A DNA stretch of 64,000 bases from JBGTSJ01 sp041940305 (GTDB taxonomy: Bacteria > Planctomycetota > Planctomycetia > Planctomycetales > Planctomycetaceae): assembly GCA_041940305.1 (NCBI GenBank), contig JBGTSJ010000008.1, positions 124,001-188,000 of the forward strand. The letters run 5' to 3'. Both the position numbers and the translations under genes were made by a program. Under the pieces are notes generated by a model. That model worked only from the letters and a program-made list of their open reading frames with translations, was not told where the DNA came from and did no database searches. Of this stretch, positions 34,083 through 41,749 are shown piece after piece (positions within the stretch are counted from its first letter, which is position 1; every line of letters starts with the position of its first letter).

Positions 34083-34685
34083 ATGAGCACACTCGTCCCA
34101 TTCGTCATTGAGAAGTCCGGCCGCGAAGAGCGGGCCATGGACATCTACAGCCGTCTGTTGAAGGACCGGATCATCTTCCTCGGGACGGCGATCAACGACA
34201 CCGTCGCCAACAGCATTGTGGCGCAGCTGCTGTTCCTGCAGTTCGAGAACCCCTCCTCGGACATCCACATGTACATCAACAGTCCCGGCGGCTCCGTGAC
34301 CGCGGGGCTCGCGATCTACGACACGATGCAGTACATCACCTGCGACGTGGCGACGTACTGCCTCGGCCAGGCCGCCAGCATGGGAGCCGTGCTGCTGACC
34401 GCCGGCGCCAAGGGGAAGCGGAACTCGCTCCCGAACAGCCGCATCATGATCCACCAGCCGCTCGCCGGTATGGAAGGGACCGCGGCCGAGTTGGAGATCC
34501 ATGCCAAGGAACTCCTGAAGGTCAAGCGGAAGATGAACGAGATCATGATCAAGCATACCGGCCGGACGCTCGAGGAGATCGAGAAGGACACCGACCGGGA
34601 CAAGTTCATGTCCTCGGAGGAGGCCCGGGATTACGGGCTGATCGACAACATGCTCGAGCGGCTCCCGATGCCGTCCGGGGCCTAG
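34083..34685 (+). CDS. clpP: ATP-dependent Clp protease proteolytic subunit (second copy)
   Basis: 200 residues, standard length. Canonical motifs: LLKDRIIFLGTAI, YINSPGGSVTAGLAIYDTMQ, the nucleophile box CLGQAASMGAVL, catalytic His in IMIHQPLAG and Asp in EKDTDRDKFMSSEEA. This is the standard ClpP, in contrast to the upstream divergent copy. The tandem arrangement fits co-expression and possibly a mixed-ring ClpP1P2 protease. The ATPase partner is outside the window. Confidence 0.96.
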   Translation: MSTLVPFVIEKSGREERAMDIYSRLLKDRIIFLGTAINDTVANSIVAQLLFLQFENPSSDIHMYINSPGGSVTAGLAIYDTMQYITCDVATYCLGQAASMGAVLLTAGAKGKRNSLPNSRIMIHQPLAGMEGTAAELEIHAKELLKVKRKMNEIMIKHTGRTLEEIEKDTDRDKFMSSEEARDYGLIDNMLERLPMPSGA

Positions 34686-34758
34686 CTGGAGCATCCGCCC
34701 TCGAAGCCGAATCAGGTTGTCTCCTCCCGCGGGGCAGGCTGCAGCCTGAACACCCACA

Positions 34759-34790
34759 GAACCCCGGTTTTTGCCAAAAAACCGGGGTTC
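34759..34790. terminator. Hairpin after clpP2, AACCCCGG family copy 3
   Basis: A perfect 14-bp stem GAACCCCGGTTTTT / AAAAACCGGGGTTC closes a four-base loop. With T- and A-rich inner ends it can terminate in either direction. It follows the clpP2 stop by 74 bases and precedes the lipoprotein gene. Confidence 0.65.
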
Positions 34791-34875
34791 ATCTTTGCGC
34801 GGCGTTTGTGGTATACCGCGCCGCTCGACAGGAACCCGCGGCGGGGCGGAGCCAGGGCCGTCGGAACCAGGCCCC

Positions 34876-35901
34876 ATGCGCAGTGTGACACGGAAGTCCA
34901 GGCCGGGACGCGCCGACCGTCTGCTGACGGCACTGCTGGGAGTGTGCGCGCTCAGCGGCTGCCTCGGGGCCCGCGGCGACATCGAAGCCGTCGAAGCCCA
35001 GCTCCGCCAGCAGCAGGACCGCGCCGACCAGTACGCCCGCGACCTCTCCCAGGTCCGGCAGGAATTGAACGTGGCCCGGCAGGAGGCGGATATGCTTCGC
35101 CGGCAGATGGCCGACTCCGGTCGCGAGGCGATCCCCGCCGAATTCACGGAAAGCCTGTTCCGCGTCCAGAAGCTGCAGATCAACGGCCTGATGAGCGGCG
35201 GACGCGACCGCGACGGCCAGCCGGGCGATGACGTCCTCGTCGCGGTTCTCACCCCGGTCGATGAGCACGGCGACCTCGTCAAGCTGCCGGGATCGATCGA
35301 GCTGGAAGCTCTCGACCTGACTCGTCCGGAAGGAGAGCGGCAGATCGGCAAGTGGACGTTCGACGCCGCCCAGAGCCGCGACCTGTGGAAGAGCGGCCTG
35401 TTCAGCGCTGGCTACCAGTTGGAAGTCCCGTGGCAGCGTCCGCCATCCCCCGAGCTGCTCCTGCACGCCAGACTCACGACGGCCGACGGTCGGCAGTTTG
35501 ATGCGACGCAGGCGGTGAAGGTGAAAGTCGCGCAGTCGGAACCGCCCCGCAAGATGGCGGCTCCCACCGCGGCCCGCCCGGTGTCCGACCGTCGCAGCAG
35601 TGGACCCTGGTCGGACGAACCGCCGGCTGGTGCGGCCGGCCGTGCCACGATACAACCGGCGGGTCTGGAGGAGGTGCTCGAGATGAACAGCGACCGGCCG
35701 CGTCGACCCACTGCCGAACCGGTCCACTTTGAAGAACAGCCTGGGACTCCGCAGCCGTCGGACGAAGCCTTCACATCGGTACGCAAGCCGGCGGCCGATG
35801 CCGACGCGACGGAGCCGCAGCAGGGACAGGCGCGCCCGTTTCCGGAGGGCCTGCAGACGTCGGACGTCTTCACCGACGAGACGATCCCGTACCGGCGGTA
35901 G
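34876..35901 (+). CDS. Lipoprotein with coiled coil
   Basis: 341 residues from ATG 34876, which gives a lipoprotein signal (basic MRSVTRKSRPGRADR, then LLTALLGVCALSGC with lipobox LSGC; Cys near 29). A coiled coil follows at about 35-80 (EAVEAQLRQQQDRADQYARD and on), then a beta-rich domain (about 95-215, including VLVAVLTPVDEHGD and GYQLEVPW) and a long low-complexity acidic/proline tail. No family recognised; similar lipoproteins occur in planctomycetes. Probably outer- or inner-membrane anchored in the periplasm. Confidence 0.65.
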   Translation: MRSVTRKSRPGRADRLLTALLGVCALSGCLGARGDIEAVEAQLRQQQDRADQYARDLSQVRQELNVARQEADMLRRQMADSGREAIPAEFTESLFRVQKLQINGLMSGGRDRDGQPGDDVLVAVLTPVDEHGDLVKLPGSIELEALDLTRPEGERQIGKWTFDAAQSRDLWKSGLFSAGYQLEVPWQRPPSPELLLHARLTTADGRQFDATQAVKVKVAQSEPPRKMAAPTAARPVSDRRSSGPWSDEPPAGAAGRATIQPAGLEEVLEMNSDRPRRPTAEPVHFEEQPGTPQPSDEAFTSVRKPAADADATEPQQGQARPFPEGLQTSDVFTDETIPYRR

Positions 35902-35975
35902 GTAGAGAGGATAGAAGATCGAGGATGGAGAATGGCGAGGCAGGCGCGATCGTCTATCCTCTATCCTCAACCTCC
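35901..35975. repeat. Inverted GAGGATAGAAGATCG repeat pair
   Basis: Left arm 35901-35935 (GGTAGAGAGGATAGAAGATC...) and right arm 35951-35975 (CGTCTATCCTCTATCCTC...) are imperfect inverted copies of the type seen at 33973-34055. It fills the 77-base gap between two convergent genes, starting at the last base of the lipoprotein stop. Confidence 0.65.
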
Positions 35976-35978
35976 GTT

Positions 35979-36308
35979 TTAGTGACTGCCGCAGCCCCCC
36001 ATCTGCACGGCATGGGCGCGGGCCTTCGCTTCCTCCGCCTCGGGGATGCGGCCGCAGCGCATGTAGATCACCGATAACTGGGTGTACGAGAACGCGTCAT
36101 TGGGCTGCAGTTCGACGACCTTCTGCGCGTGATGGATCGCATCGTCGAGTTCCCCCGTCCGCTGCAGATAGACGGCGAGGGCCGAGTGCGTGTCGGTGTG
36201 GTTCGGGTCGGCTTCCAGCACTTTCTTGAGCTGGGCGATCGCACCGGGCAGGTCCCCCTGGTCCTTCAGGCGAACGGCTTCGTCGTACATCTCGTGGGGA
36301 GTCGGCAT
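35979..36308 (-). CDS. TPR-repeat protein
   Basis: 109 residues from ATG 36308. Three tetratricopeptide repeats cover nearly all of it: MYDEAVRLKDQGDLPGAIAQ (about 7-26), DTHSALAVYLQRTGELDDAI (about 39-58) and FSYTQLSVIYMRCGRIPEAE (about 73-92), each with the W4-A8-type small/large pattern. It ends with a Cys-Gly-Ser-His tail. There is no signal peptide, so it is a small soluble scaffold. Partner unknown. A parS-like site lies 108 bases upstream of the start. Confidence 0.8.
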   Translation of the reverse strand: MPTPHEMYDEAVRLKDQGDLPGAIAQLKKVLEADPNHTDTHSALAVYLQRTGELDDAIHHAQKVVELQPNDAFSYTQLSVIYMRCGRIPEAEEAKARAHAVQMGGCGSH

Positions 36309-36415
36309 GGCGGGCAACTGGCTGCGCAAGAGCTTTTCGGTCGGGGAGACGATCGGTATCGTCGGCTGAGTTCCACTGCATCATAGTCGCGGCGCGCTCG
36401 ATCGGAAACCTCTGG

Positions 36416-36429
36416 GTTTCACGTGCAAC
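36416..36429. promoter_or_regulatory. parS-like centromere site 1
   Basis: GTTTCACGTGCAAC. On the other strand it reads GTTGCACGTGAAAC, which matches the parS consensus GTTNCACGTGAAAC at every fixed position. It is intergenic and about 3.1 kb before the parB gene. Confidence 0.75.
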
Positions 36430-36434
36430 GGTTC

Positions 36435-36650
36435 TCACGCGAGCGGTTGCAAAACGGCGCCGATCTGGACATGGCCGCCGTTGAGCAGCAGGAATGCCGC
36501 TCCGCCCAGCAGCAGGCAGAACACGATGACGATCAATGTCAACAGGACGATGCGCCCTTCCCTGGAGTTCACCAGGACGATCAGACAGATCAGCATCGCC
36601 ACAAACGCGAACAGTCCGAGGACCATTAATGGAATCAGCAGGCAGGGCAT
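36435..36650 (-). CDS. Small two-span membrane protein
   Basis: 71 residues. Two hydrophobic spans, LLIPLMVLGLFAFVAMLICLIVLV (about 4-27) and IVLLTLIVIVFCLLLGGAAFLLL (about 34-56), separated by a short basic turn (NSREGR). No family recognised. On the same strand and next to a larger membrane protein gene upstream. The strength of both spans supports it as a real gene; no clear Shine-Dalgarno sequence. Confidence 0.5.
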   Translation of the reverse strand: MPCLLIPLMVLGLFAFVAMLICLIVLVNSREGRIVLLTLIVIVFCLLLGGAAFLLLNGGHVQIGAVLQPLA

Positions 36651-36730
36651 CGACTGCAGTCCTCATTGAGATTCAGGGAGACCGGCAGGCGGACCGCAGT
36701 CGGAGCGACAGCGATCGTTGCTGCCGCACG

Positions 36731-37279
36731 TCACTCCGGTGCGGGGGATTCCTTGTCGGCGGTCGGGCCAACGTCCTGCGCTTCGTGTCCGGGTATGAGT
36801 TCGGCAGCCGCGCGATTCCAGTTGTCCTCATCGAACGCCCCCTGCTCACCCCAGCCGCTCCACAGCGAATTGCGGATGTTGAGGAGATAGGCCCCGTGGG
36901 GCGAGCCGATCTCAGGCCGGCCGTTGAGGCTGACTGTCAACGTGCGGGCGGGATCAACACGAGTCGGAATGACTGTGAACTCCACCCGCTGGCCGGAGTA
37001 GCTGATCGTCTGCGATTGATCTCCGGAAAACCGGTGCTCCCGGCCATCGATGACGACCCGGCCAACGTACTCAGTCCCCGGAGCAACCGTGATGAGAAAA
37101 CGGGACTGCTGCGCGCGCCAGAGGAAAATCGCCGCGCCGACGACAAAGAGCAGCAGCAGCGTGACAATCAGGCCAATCATCAGCGACCGGCTGCCGCCTC
37201 CCCGTGTCAGTCCCCATGCTGCGAGTGCAATGGCCCCGAGCAGGAATACCAGCAGCACGGGAGCAAGAATCAGAGTCAA
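36731..37279 (-). CDS. Hypothetical membrane-anchored protein
   Basis: 182 residues from TTG 37279, with AGGAG seven bases upstream. Two N-terminal spans (about 4-23, LAPVLLVFLLGAIALAAWGL; about 34-53, MIGLIVTLLLLFVVGAAIFLW) anchor a beta-rich extracytoplasmic domain (about 60-150) containing GRVVIDGREHRF and a C-terminal acidic tail. No family recognised. Its divergent neighbour is the glycosyltransferase, with a parS-like site in between. Confidence 0.6.
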   Translation of the reverse strand: MTLILAPVLLVFLLGAIALAAWGLTRGGGSRSLMIGLIVTLLLLFVVGAAIFLWRAQQSRFLITVAPGTEYVGRVVIDGREHRFSGDQSQTISYSGQRVEFTVIPTRVDPARTLTVSLNGRPEIGSPHGAYLLNIRNSLWSGWGEQGAFDEDNWNRAAAELIPGHEAQDVGPTADKESPAPE

Positions 37280-37407
37280 TGGCGGCTCCTGGCCGATCGA
37301 GGAAAGATCGTTTCCGATTGGAACTGACGTGCCGGGCGATTACAACGCACACTCCATTGCCTGCCGGCACAATGTCCGCAACTCGCCGCAAGCGCGCAGG
37401 CCTCTCT

Positions 37408-37421
37408 GTTTCACGTGGAAC
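37408..37421. promoter_or_regulatory. parS-like centromere site 2
   Basis: GTTTCACGTGGAAC, whose reverse complement GTTCCACGTGAAAC is the parS core known from Bacillus subtilis. It is intergenic, between the divergent genes starting at 37279 and 37466, in the same orientation as site 1 and 992 bases from it. Confidence 0.85.
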
Positions 37422-37465
37422 TCGAAGCGACGAGGTTTGGCGAGCAGCGATTCGCCGATTGAACA

Positions 37466-39280
37466 ATGATCGGGGCAATGCAGCGTTTCGAGCTCCTGTC
37501 GATTCTTTCGATCATCGCGATCGCGTTCGCGCTCCGGGCCGCCGCCCCGTCACACATGGCGGTGGAGCACTTCGACGAAGGAGTCTACGCGTCGAACCTC
37601 TACTGCGGTCATCTGGATCCTCCCTATCAGTATCCGGACCGGCCGCTTTATGCACCGCCGCTGCTCCCCTCGCTGCTGGAGTGGGTTCTGCTGCTAAACG
37701 GAGGACAGATTGGCAGCCTGATGTGGGTGAACGTTGCCGCCGGGGCACTGATGGTGGTCGCCGTGTGGTTCGTCGCGCGGGAGTGGTTCGGCGCGGGGGC
37801 CGCACTGGCAGCGGCAGTGTTGGCGGCGACGAGCGAGTATCACATTGCGTTCAGCCGGATGGCCCTGACCGACGTCCTGCTCTGCCTGTGGATGTTGCTG
37901 GGAGTCCACGCCGGCTGGCGTGCGATCCTGTCCGGACGACCATTCTGGATCGGACTCGCCGGTCTCCTCGCCGGACTCGCCTGGTGCACCAAGTACAACG
38001 GCTGGCTGACTCTCGCCGTCACCGGATCAGCCGCCGCAGCATGGGTGATCGTCTCCAGACCCGCAGGCGTCCACTGGTGGAAATTAGCCTTCCGCTGGAG
38101 CGGGACGGCGCTGATCGCCGGAATCCTGTTCTGGGTGGTGGCCGTTCAGCCGCTGGGCTCCGGCGGATACGCGGCTGTCTCAGCCAACCATGCGAAATAC
38201 TTTGTGGGGCTGGGTGGCTGGTGGGACGGACTGCTGCGACACCTGGCGGCACATCGTTTCATCAACGGCGGCGTGACGTACGCAGGGTTCCTCGTCGCGC
38301 CTTTGCTGTTCTGGTTTCGAGCGGAATCGCCGACTCCAACGGAGTGGAACAGTCTGCTGACGATAGCAGTGGTCAGCGCCGCGACGGCGGTGCTGGCCGC
38401 CGGTATGGGAGCCACCCTGCTCCTCCTCGTGCTGACGGCGGCATGGCTGGCCGGAACGGCCGGCTCACTGATTCGCCCTGATCCGGCCGAGCAGGCGACC
38501 GCTGAGGCCGGAGCCTCGCTGGCAGCCTGGATTGTGGCCGCATGGTTCATCGGCCTGCTGGTGGCAGTGCCGCTGTATTACCCGTATCCCAGGCTATCCC
38601 TGCCGCTGCTTGTGATCAGTTGGATCGGGGCCGGGGCTGCGTCGCAATGGTTGCTCCATCATCTCGCAGTCCGCCCATCAGCAGCGGCGCCGAATGCGAT
38701 CGCGATGATACCGTCCGGTGACGCACTTCATCGAGATCGGCGGCGCGTGCTGAGTTGGACGACTGCCGCGCTCATGGTGGCCGTTCCACTCGCGATCGGC
38801 ACCGGAGCGCCGTCCGTGCCTGGCGCGACCGCATGGGAGAATCAGGGAGGCATTCGAGACGTTGCCCCGGCCATGCTCGCTGATGTCACCGCCTCATTGC
38901 GAGAACTGCCCGCCTCGGGGGATCCCGAACTCGACGCCGTAATCTACGTCTACGCCGATCCCGCGGCGTTCTTCCATCTCGCCGCGGACGCCACTGAAAA
39001 GTATCCGCGACTGCTGATCCATCCCGCGGGGAACCTGGGCATGACGCAACCCGGCACGACGCGCCGGCCCGTGGCGGGGGTCTTCCTGGTGACGGGGCCT
39101 CGCGCTCACAGGACCCCGGCAACGCTCGCGGCCGCTTCCGAACGGCTGGAGTTGCTTGAGACGTTCCCCTACGAGCCAGGCGACATCGTCCTGCTGGACG
39201 AGTTCCCGGCAGAGGTCGTGCGGTATGGGAGCGTGCCCGCCGAGGAATTCCGACTCTGGCGAATTGTCGACGGGAACTGA
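37466..39280 (+). CDS. GT39-like membrane glycosyltransferase
   Basis: 604 residues. Polytopic C-type glycosyltransferase of the PMT/ArnT class, which uses polyprenyl-phosphate sugars. Seen: first span (about 8-25) followed by the acidic loop HFDEGVYASNLY (about 34-45) with the Asp-Glu pair expected in the catalytic loop, then about ten further spans to residue 445, with FSRMALTDVLLCLWML (about 128-143) and CTKYNGWL. The C-terminal 150 residues are a soluble extracytoplasmic domain. Target glycan or protein unknown. An alternative ATG lies four codons downstream. Confidence 0.82.
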   Translation: MIGAMQRFELLSILSIIAIAFALRAAAPSHMAVEHFDEGVYASNLYCGHLDPPYQYPDRPLYAPPLLPSLLEWVLLLNGGQIGSLMWVNVAAGALMVVAVWFVAREWFGAGAALAAAVLAATSEYHIAFSRMALTDVLLCLWMLLGVHAGWRAILSGRPFWIGLAGLLAGLAWCTKYNGWLTLAVTGSAAAAWVIVSRPAGVHWWKLAFRWSGTALIAGILFWVVAVQPLGSGGYAAVSANHAKYFVGLGGWWDGLLRHLAAHRFINGGVTYAGFLVAPLLFWFRAESPTPTEWNSLLTIAVVSAATAVLAAGMGATLLLLVLTAAWLAGTAGSLIRPDPAEQATAEAGASLAAWIVAAWFIGLLVAVPLYYPYPRLSLPLLVISWIGAGAASQWLLHHLAVRPSAAAPNAIAMIPSGDALHRDRRRVLSWTTAALMVAVPLAIGTGAPSVPGATAWENQGGIRDVAPAMLADVTASLRELPASGDPELDAVIYVYADPAAFFHLAADATEKYPRLLIHPAGNLGMTQPGTTRRPVAGVFLVTGPRAHRTPATLAAASERLELLETFPYEPGDIVLLDEFPAEVVRYGSVPAEEFRLWRIVDGN

Positions 39281-39461
39281 CTCCGAATACGCACCCGAGA
39301 GTCAGCAGGCGGACCTTGAGCCCGATTGTTCGGGACGGTCCAGGTTTGCCAGTTTTGCCATCTGGACGGCGTTGTCCGGGCTGGAGGCGTCCCGGCTCCC
39401 CCATGCTTCAGGGGGGGAGCGGCCCGTGTCGAGATATGGAGTAGGTGGAAGCGATCTATGA

Positions 39462-39484
39462 GCGGCGGGGTTCAATCCCGCCGC
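39462..39484. repeat. GCGGCGGGGTT palindrome, copy 3
   Basis: GCGGCGGGGTT-C-AATCCCGCCGC, differing from the perfect copies at two positions. It lies 26 bases before the parB start. Confidence 0.55.
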
Positions 39485-39509
39485 ATTCTGGAATGGAGTC
39501 CCTCGATCC

Positions 39510-40532
39510 ATGCACGATAACCAAGGTAACGAAGCGGTCCGGCGCAGGCTGGGACGGGGCATTTCGGCGCTGCTCGGTGGGGCCGCCCCGGCGGCCGATG
39601 AAGTGGCGTCCCACGCGACGCTCGAACTGCGGCACGTCTCGGTCGACGCCATTCAGCGGAACCCTTACCAGCCCCGCAAGGAGTTCGACGCGGAAGCCCT
39701 CACCGAACTCGCCGCCAGCGTCCGCGAGCATGGCATCCTGCAGCCGCTGCTGGTCCGCGAGATCGACGGGGGGATGCAGCTTGTCGCCGGCGAGCGCCGC
39801 TGGCTCGCCGCGAAGAAGGCCGGTCTCACGTCCGTCCCCTGCCGCGTCGTGGACGTGATCGACAAGACCGCTTGCGAGTTCGCCCTCGAGGAGAACCTCA
39901 AGCGGAAGGACCTGACCGACCTCGAAAAGGCGACCGCCTTCCGGCAATACCTCGACCACTTCCAGTGCACGATCGAGGAACTGTCAAAGCAGCTCAGCAT
40001 GAATCGCTCGACCGTGAGCAACATGCTGCGGCTGCTCGATCTGCCCGAGCCGGTCAAGCATGCGCTGCAGTCCGGGAAGATCAGCGCCGGCCATGCCCGC
40101 GCCATCCTGTCGCTGGAAGATCTGTCGGATCAGCTCGCCCTCTGCGGGCGCATCCAGGCGGAGTCTCTCTCCGTTCGGCAGACGGAAGCCGCCGTCAAGC
40201 AGCGGCAGAAGGAGCTGCAGCCGGCCGTCGAAGAGACGGTGGCGACGACGGCGCCCGACGGTGGTGACTCCAGCACCTTGGCCCCGGTGGCGGCGGTCGA
40301 AGATCAGCCATCTGACGGGGCCTCCGACACCATTCCCCTCCAGCCGGCGGAGGCGGCCACGCCGGAGCGGACGCACCACGTCACTTCGATGGAGGAGCAA
40401 CTGGGAGCGATCCTGGGCGTGAAGGTCCACATTGCACTCAAGTCGAAGGAGAGCGGCTCGATCACCATCCCGTTCGCTTCGAACGCCGAGTTCGAGCGGA
40501 TCCTCGGCCGCCTCCGTCGGGCCGCAGCATGA
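39510..40532 (+). CDS. parB: ParB/Spo0J family chromosome partitioning protein
   Basis: 340 residues. Clamp-forming CTPase that loads at parS and spreads on DNA. N-terminal CTPase domain with NPYQPRKEF (51-59), C-motif GERRWLAAKKAGL (94-106) and the ENLKRKDLTDLEKA patch (128-141); helix-turn-helix about 153-178 (IEELSKQLSMNRSTVSNML); a long low-complexity linker (about 225-290); and a C-terminal dimerisation domain (about 290-338). Starts RRRLGRGISALLGG, the usual ParA-interacting basic N-terminus. Two parS-like sites lie 2-3 kb upstream. No parA gene is adjacent. Confidence 0.95.
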   Translation: MHDNQGNEAVRRRLGRGISALLGGAAPAADEVASHATLELRHVSVDAIQRNPYQPRKEFDAEALTELAASVREHGILQPLLVREIDGGMQLVAGERRWLAAKKAGLTSVPCRVVDVIDKTACEFALEENLKRKDLTDLEKATAFRQYLDHFQCTIEELSKQLSMNRSTVSNMLRLLDLPEPVKHALQSGKISAGHARAILSLEDLSDQLALCGRIQAESLSVRQTEAAVKQRQKELQPAVEETVATTAPDGGDSSTLAPVAAVEDQPSDGASDTIPLQPAEAATPERTHHVTSMEEQLGAILGVKVHIALKSKESGSITIPFASNAEFERILGRLRRAAA

Positions 40533-40630
40533 CGACGTTCATGCACGACAACGAGCCGTGCCAGCCCCCCTGCCTCTGCTCTGGATGACAAAAGACAATT
40601 TGTCTACAGTCGGGCAGGGAGCACGAGGAT

Positions 40631-41482
40631 ATGACAGCCGTACATCCGCATGCCGTTCGCCGAACGATGACTGCGGCCTTGTTGCTGATCGGGGTCGCCC
40701 CCCAGCCGGTGTCCGCACAGCCCGACGATGATCGGGAACGAGCGGCTGCCACGCTGCAGGACGGCCGGTTGGAAGCAGCCCGGTATCGTCTGCGAGCGGA
40801 GGACGACGAAGGAACGATCGAGCTGCACCCCGAGTCGCTGTTGCAGTGGCACAACTCCGTCAATCAAAGCGTCTTCGGGAACATTTTCGTCTGGACGGAG
40901 TCCGGCCGTCCTGAGGCCGTGGCGTCGATTTATCGGTTCTTCTCGCCGAAAGTCGAATTTGCCGCGGAGTTTCAATCGTTGTCGCTGTCTCCGCTCATCG
41001 TTCGGAAAGACAACGAGGAAGTCTGGACTCCCCGGCAGCCGGGCATCGTGCTGCATGAGTTTGAGGACGCGCCGCGGCCGTCGCAATCGAGCTCGCAGCG
41101 GCTGCTGCAAATGCGAAAACTGGCGGGGGAGTTCGAGGTCCAGTTGACCGACTGGTCGGAAGAGACTTATTCCCTGCGCCTGATGCCCCGGCCGTTGTAT
41201 CGCTACGAGTCCAGTGATGACGAACTGCTGGATGGCGCCCTCTTCGCCTTCACGTACACCACTGATCCGGAGCTGCTGGTGATGGTCGAGGCCCGCAAAT
41301 CAGAGACTGGCTTTCACTGGATGTACGGTCACGCACGGATGAACATCGGGGCCATGATCGTCACCTATCGTGATCAGGAGGTCTGGGCGGCCGAGCGGCT
41401 CGAACACCCATACCTCGACAAGGACGGCGTCTATACGCTCTTCATGGGTCTTGAACGGCCGAGCGGGAGTCGCTCCGATTGA
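40631..41482 (+). CDS. Secreted hypothetical protein
   Basis: 283 residues. Signal peptide (RRTMTAALLLIGVAPQPVSA, cut near residue 29). The mature protein is a single beta-rich domain with LLQWHNSVNQSVFGNIFVWTE (about 70-90) and GFHWMYGHARMNIGAMIV near 235. It resembles a family of hypothetical proteins of planctomycetes with no assigned function. A short distance (98 bases) follows parB; co-transcription is possible. GAGGAT lies immediately upstream of the start. Confidence 0.6.
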   Translation: MTAVHPHAVRRTMTAALLLIGVAPQPVSAQPDDDRERAAATLQDGRLEAARYRLRAEDDEGTIELHPESLLQWHNSVNQSVFGNIFVWTESGRPEAVASIYRFFSPKVEFAAEFQSLSLSPLIVRKDNEEVWTPRQPGIVLHEFEDAPRPSQSSSQRLLQMRKLAGEFEVQLTDWSEETYSLRLMPRPLYRYESSDDELLDGALFAFTYTTDPELLVMVEARKSETGFHWMYGHARMNIGAMIVTYRDQEVWAAERLEHPYLDKDGVYTLFMGLERPSGSRSD

Positions 41483-41749
41483 GCACGACCGCCGTGACTT
41501 TCATCTCGAATCGCAGTGACCGGTTCCAGGATACTCGCCCCGGAATCTGCTTGACCCTCGATTTCCGCGTGCCGTAAGATCGATCGGGGCCGTTCGTCAC
41601 ATCCGGCAGAATCTGCAGAGTCTTGCGGAAGTGAGGTTCCATCATGCCGCGCCCCGGCGCGGCCGATGATCCTCGATACGGTTGTTGGCGGCGCGCGGCC
41701 GACGGCGATGTCGCCGCGCGGCCGGCTGTTCACGTCCAGGGGGTAGGCG

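Noticed and set aside
34789..35970. 393-residue frame antisense to the coiled-coil lipoprotein
   Set aside because: The plus-strand gene has a lipobox and coiled coil; the antisense frame runs into the inverted repeats at both ends.
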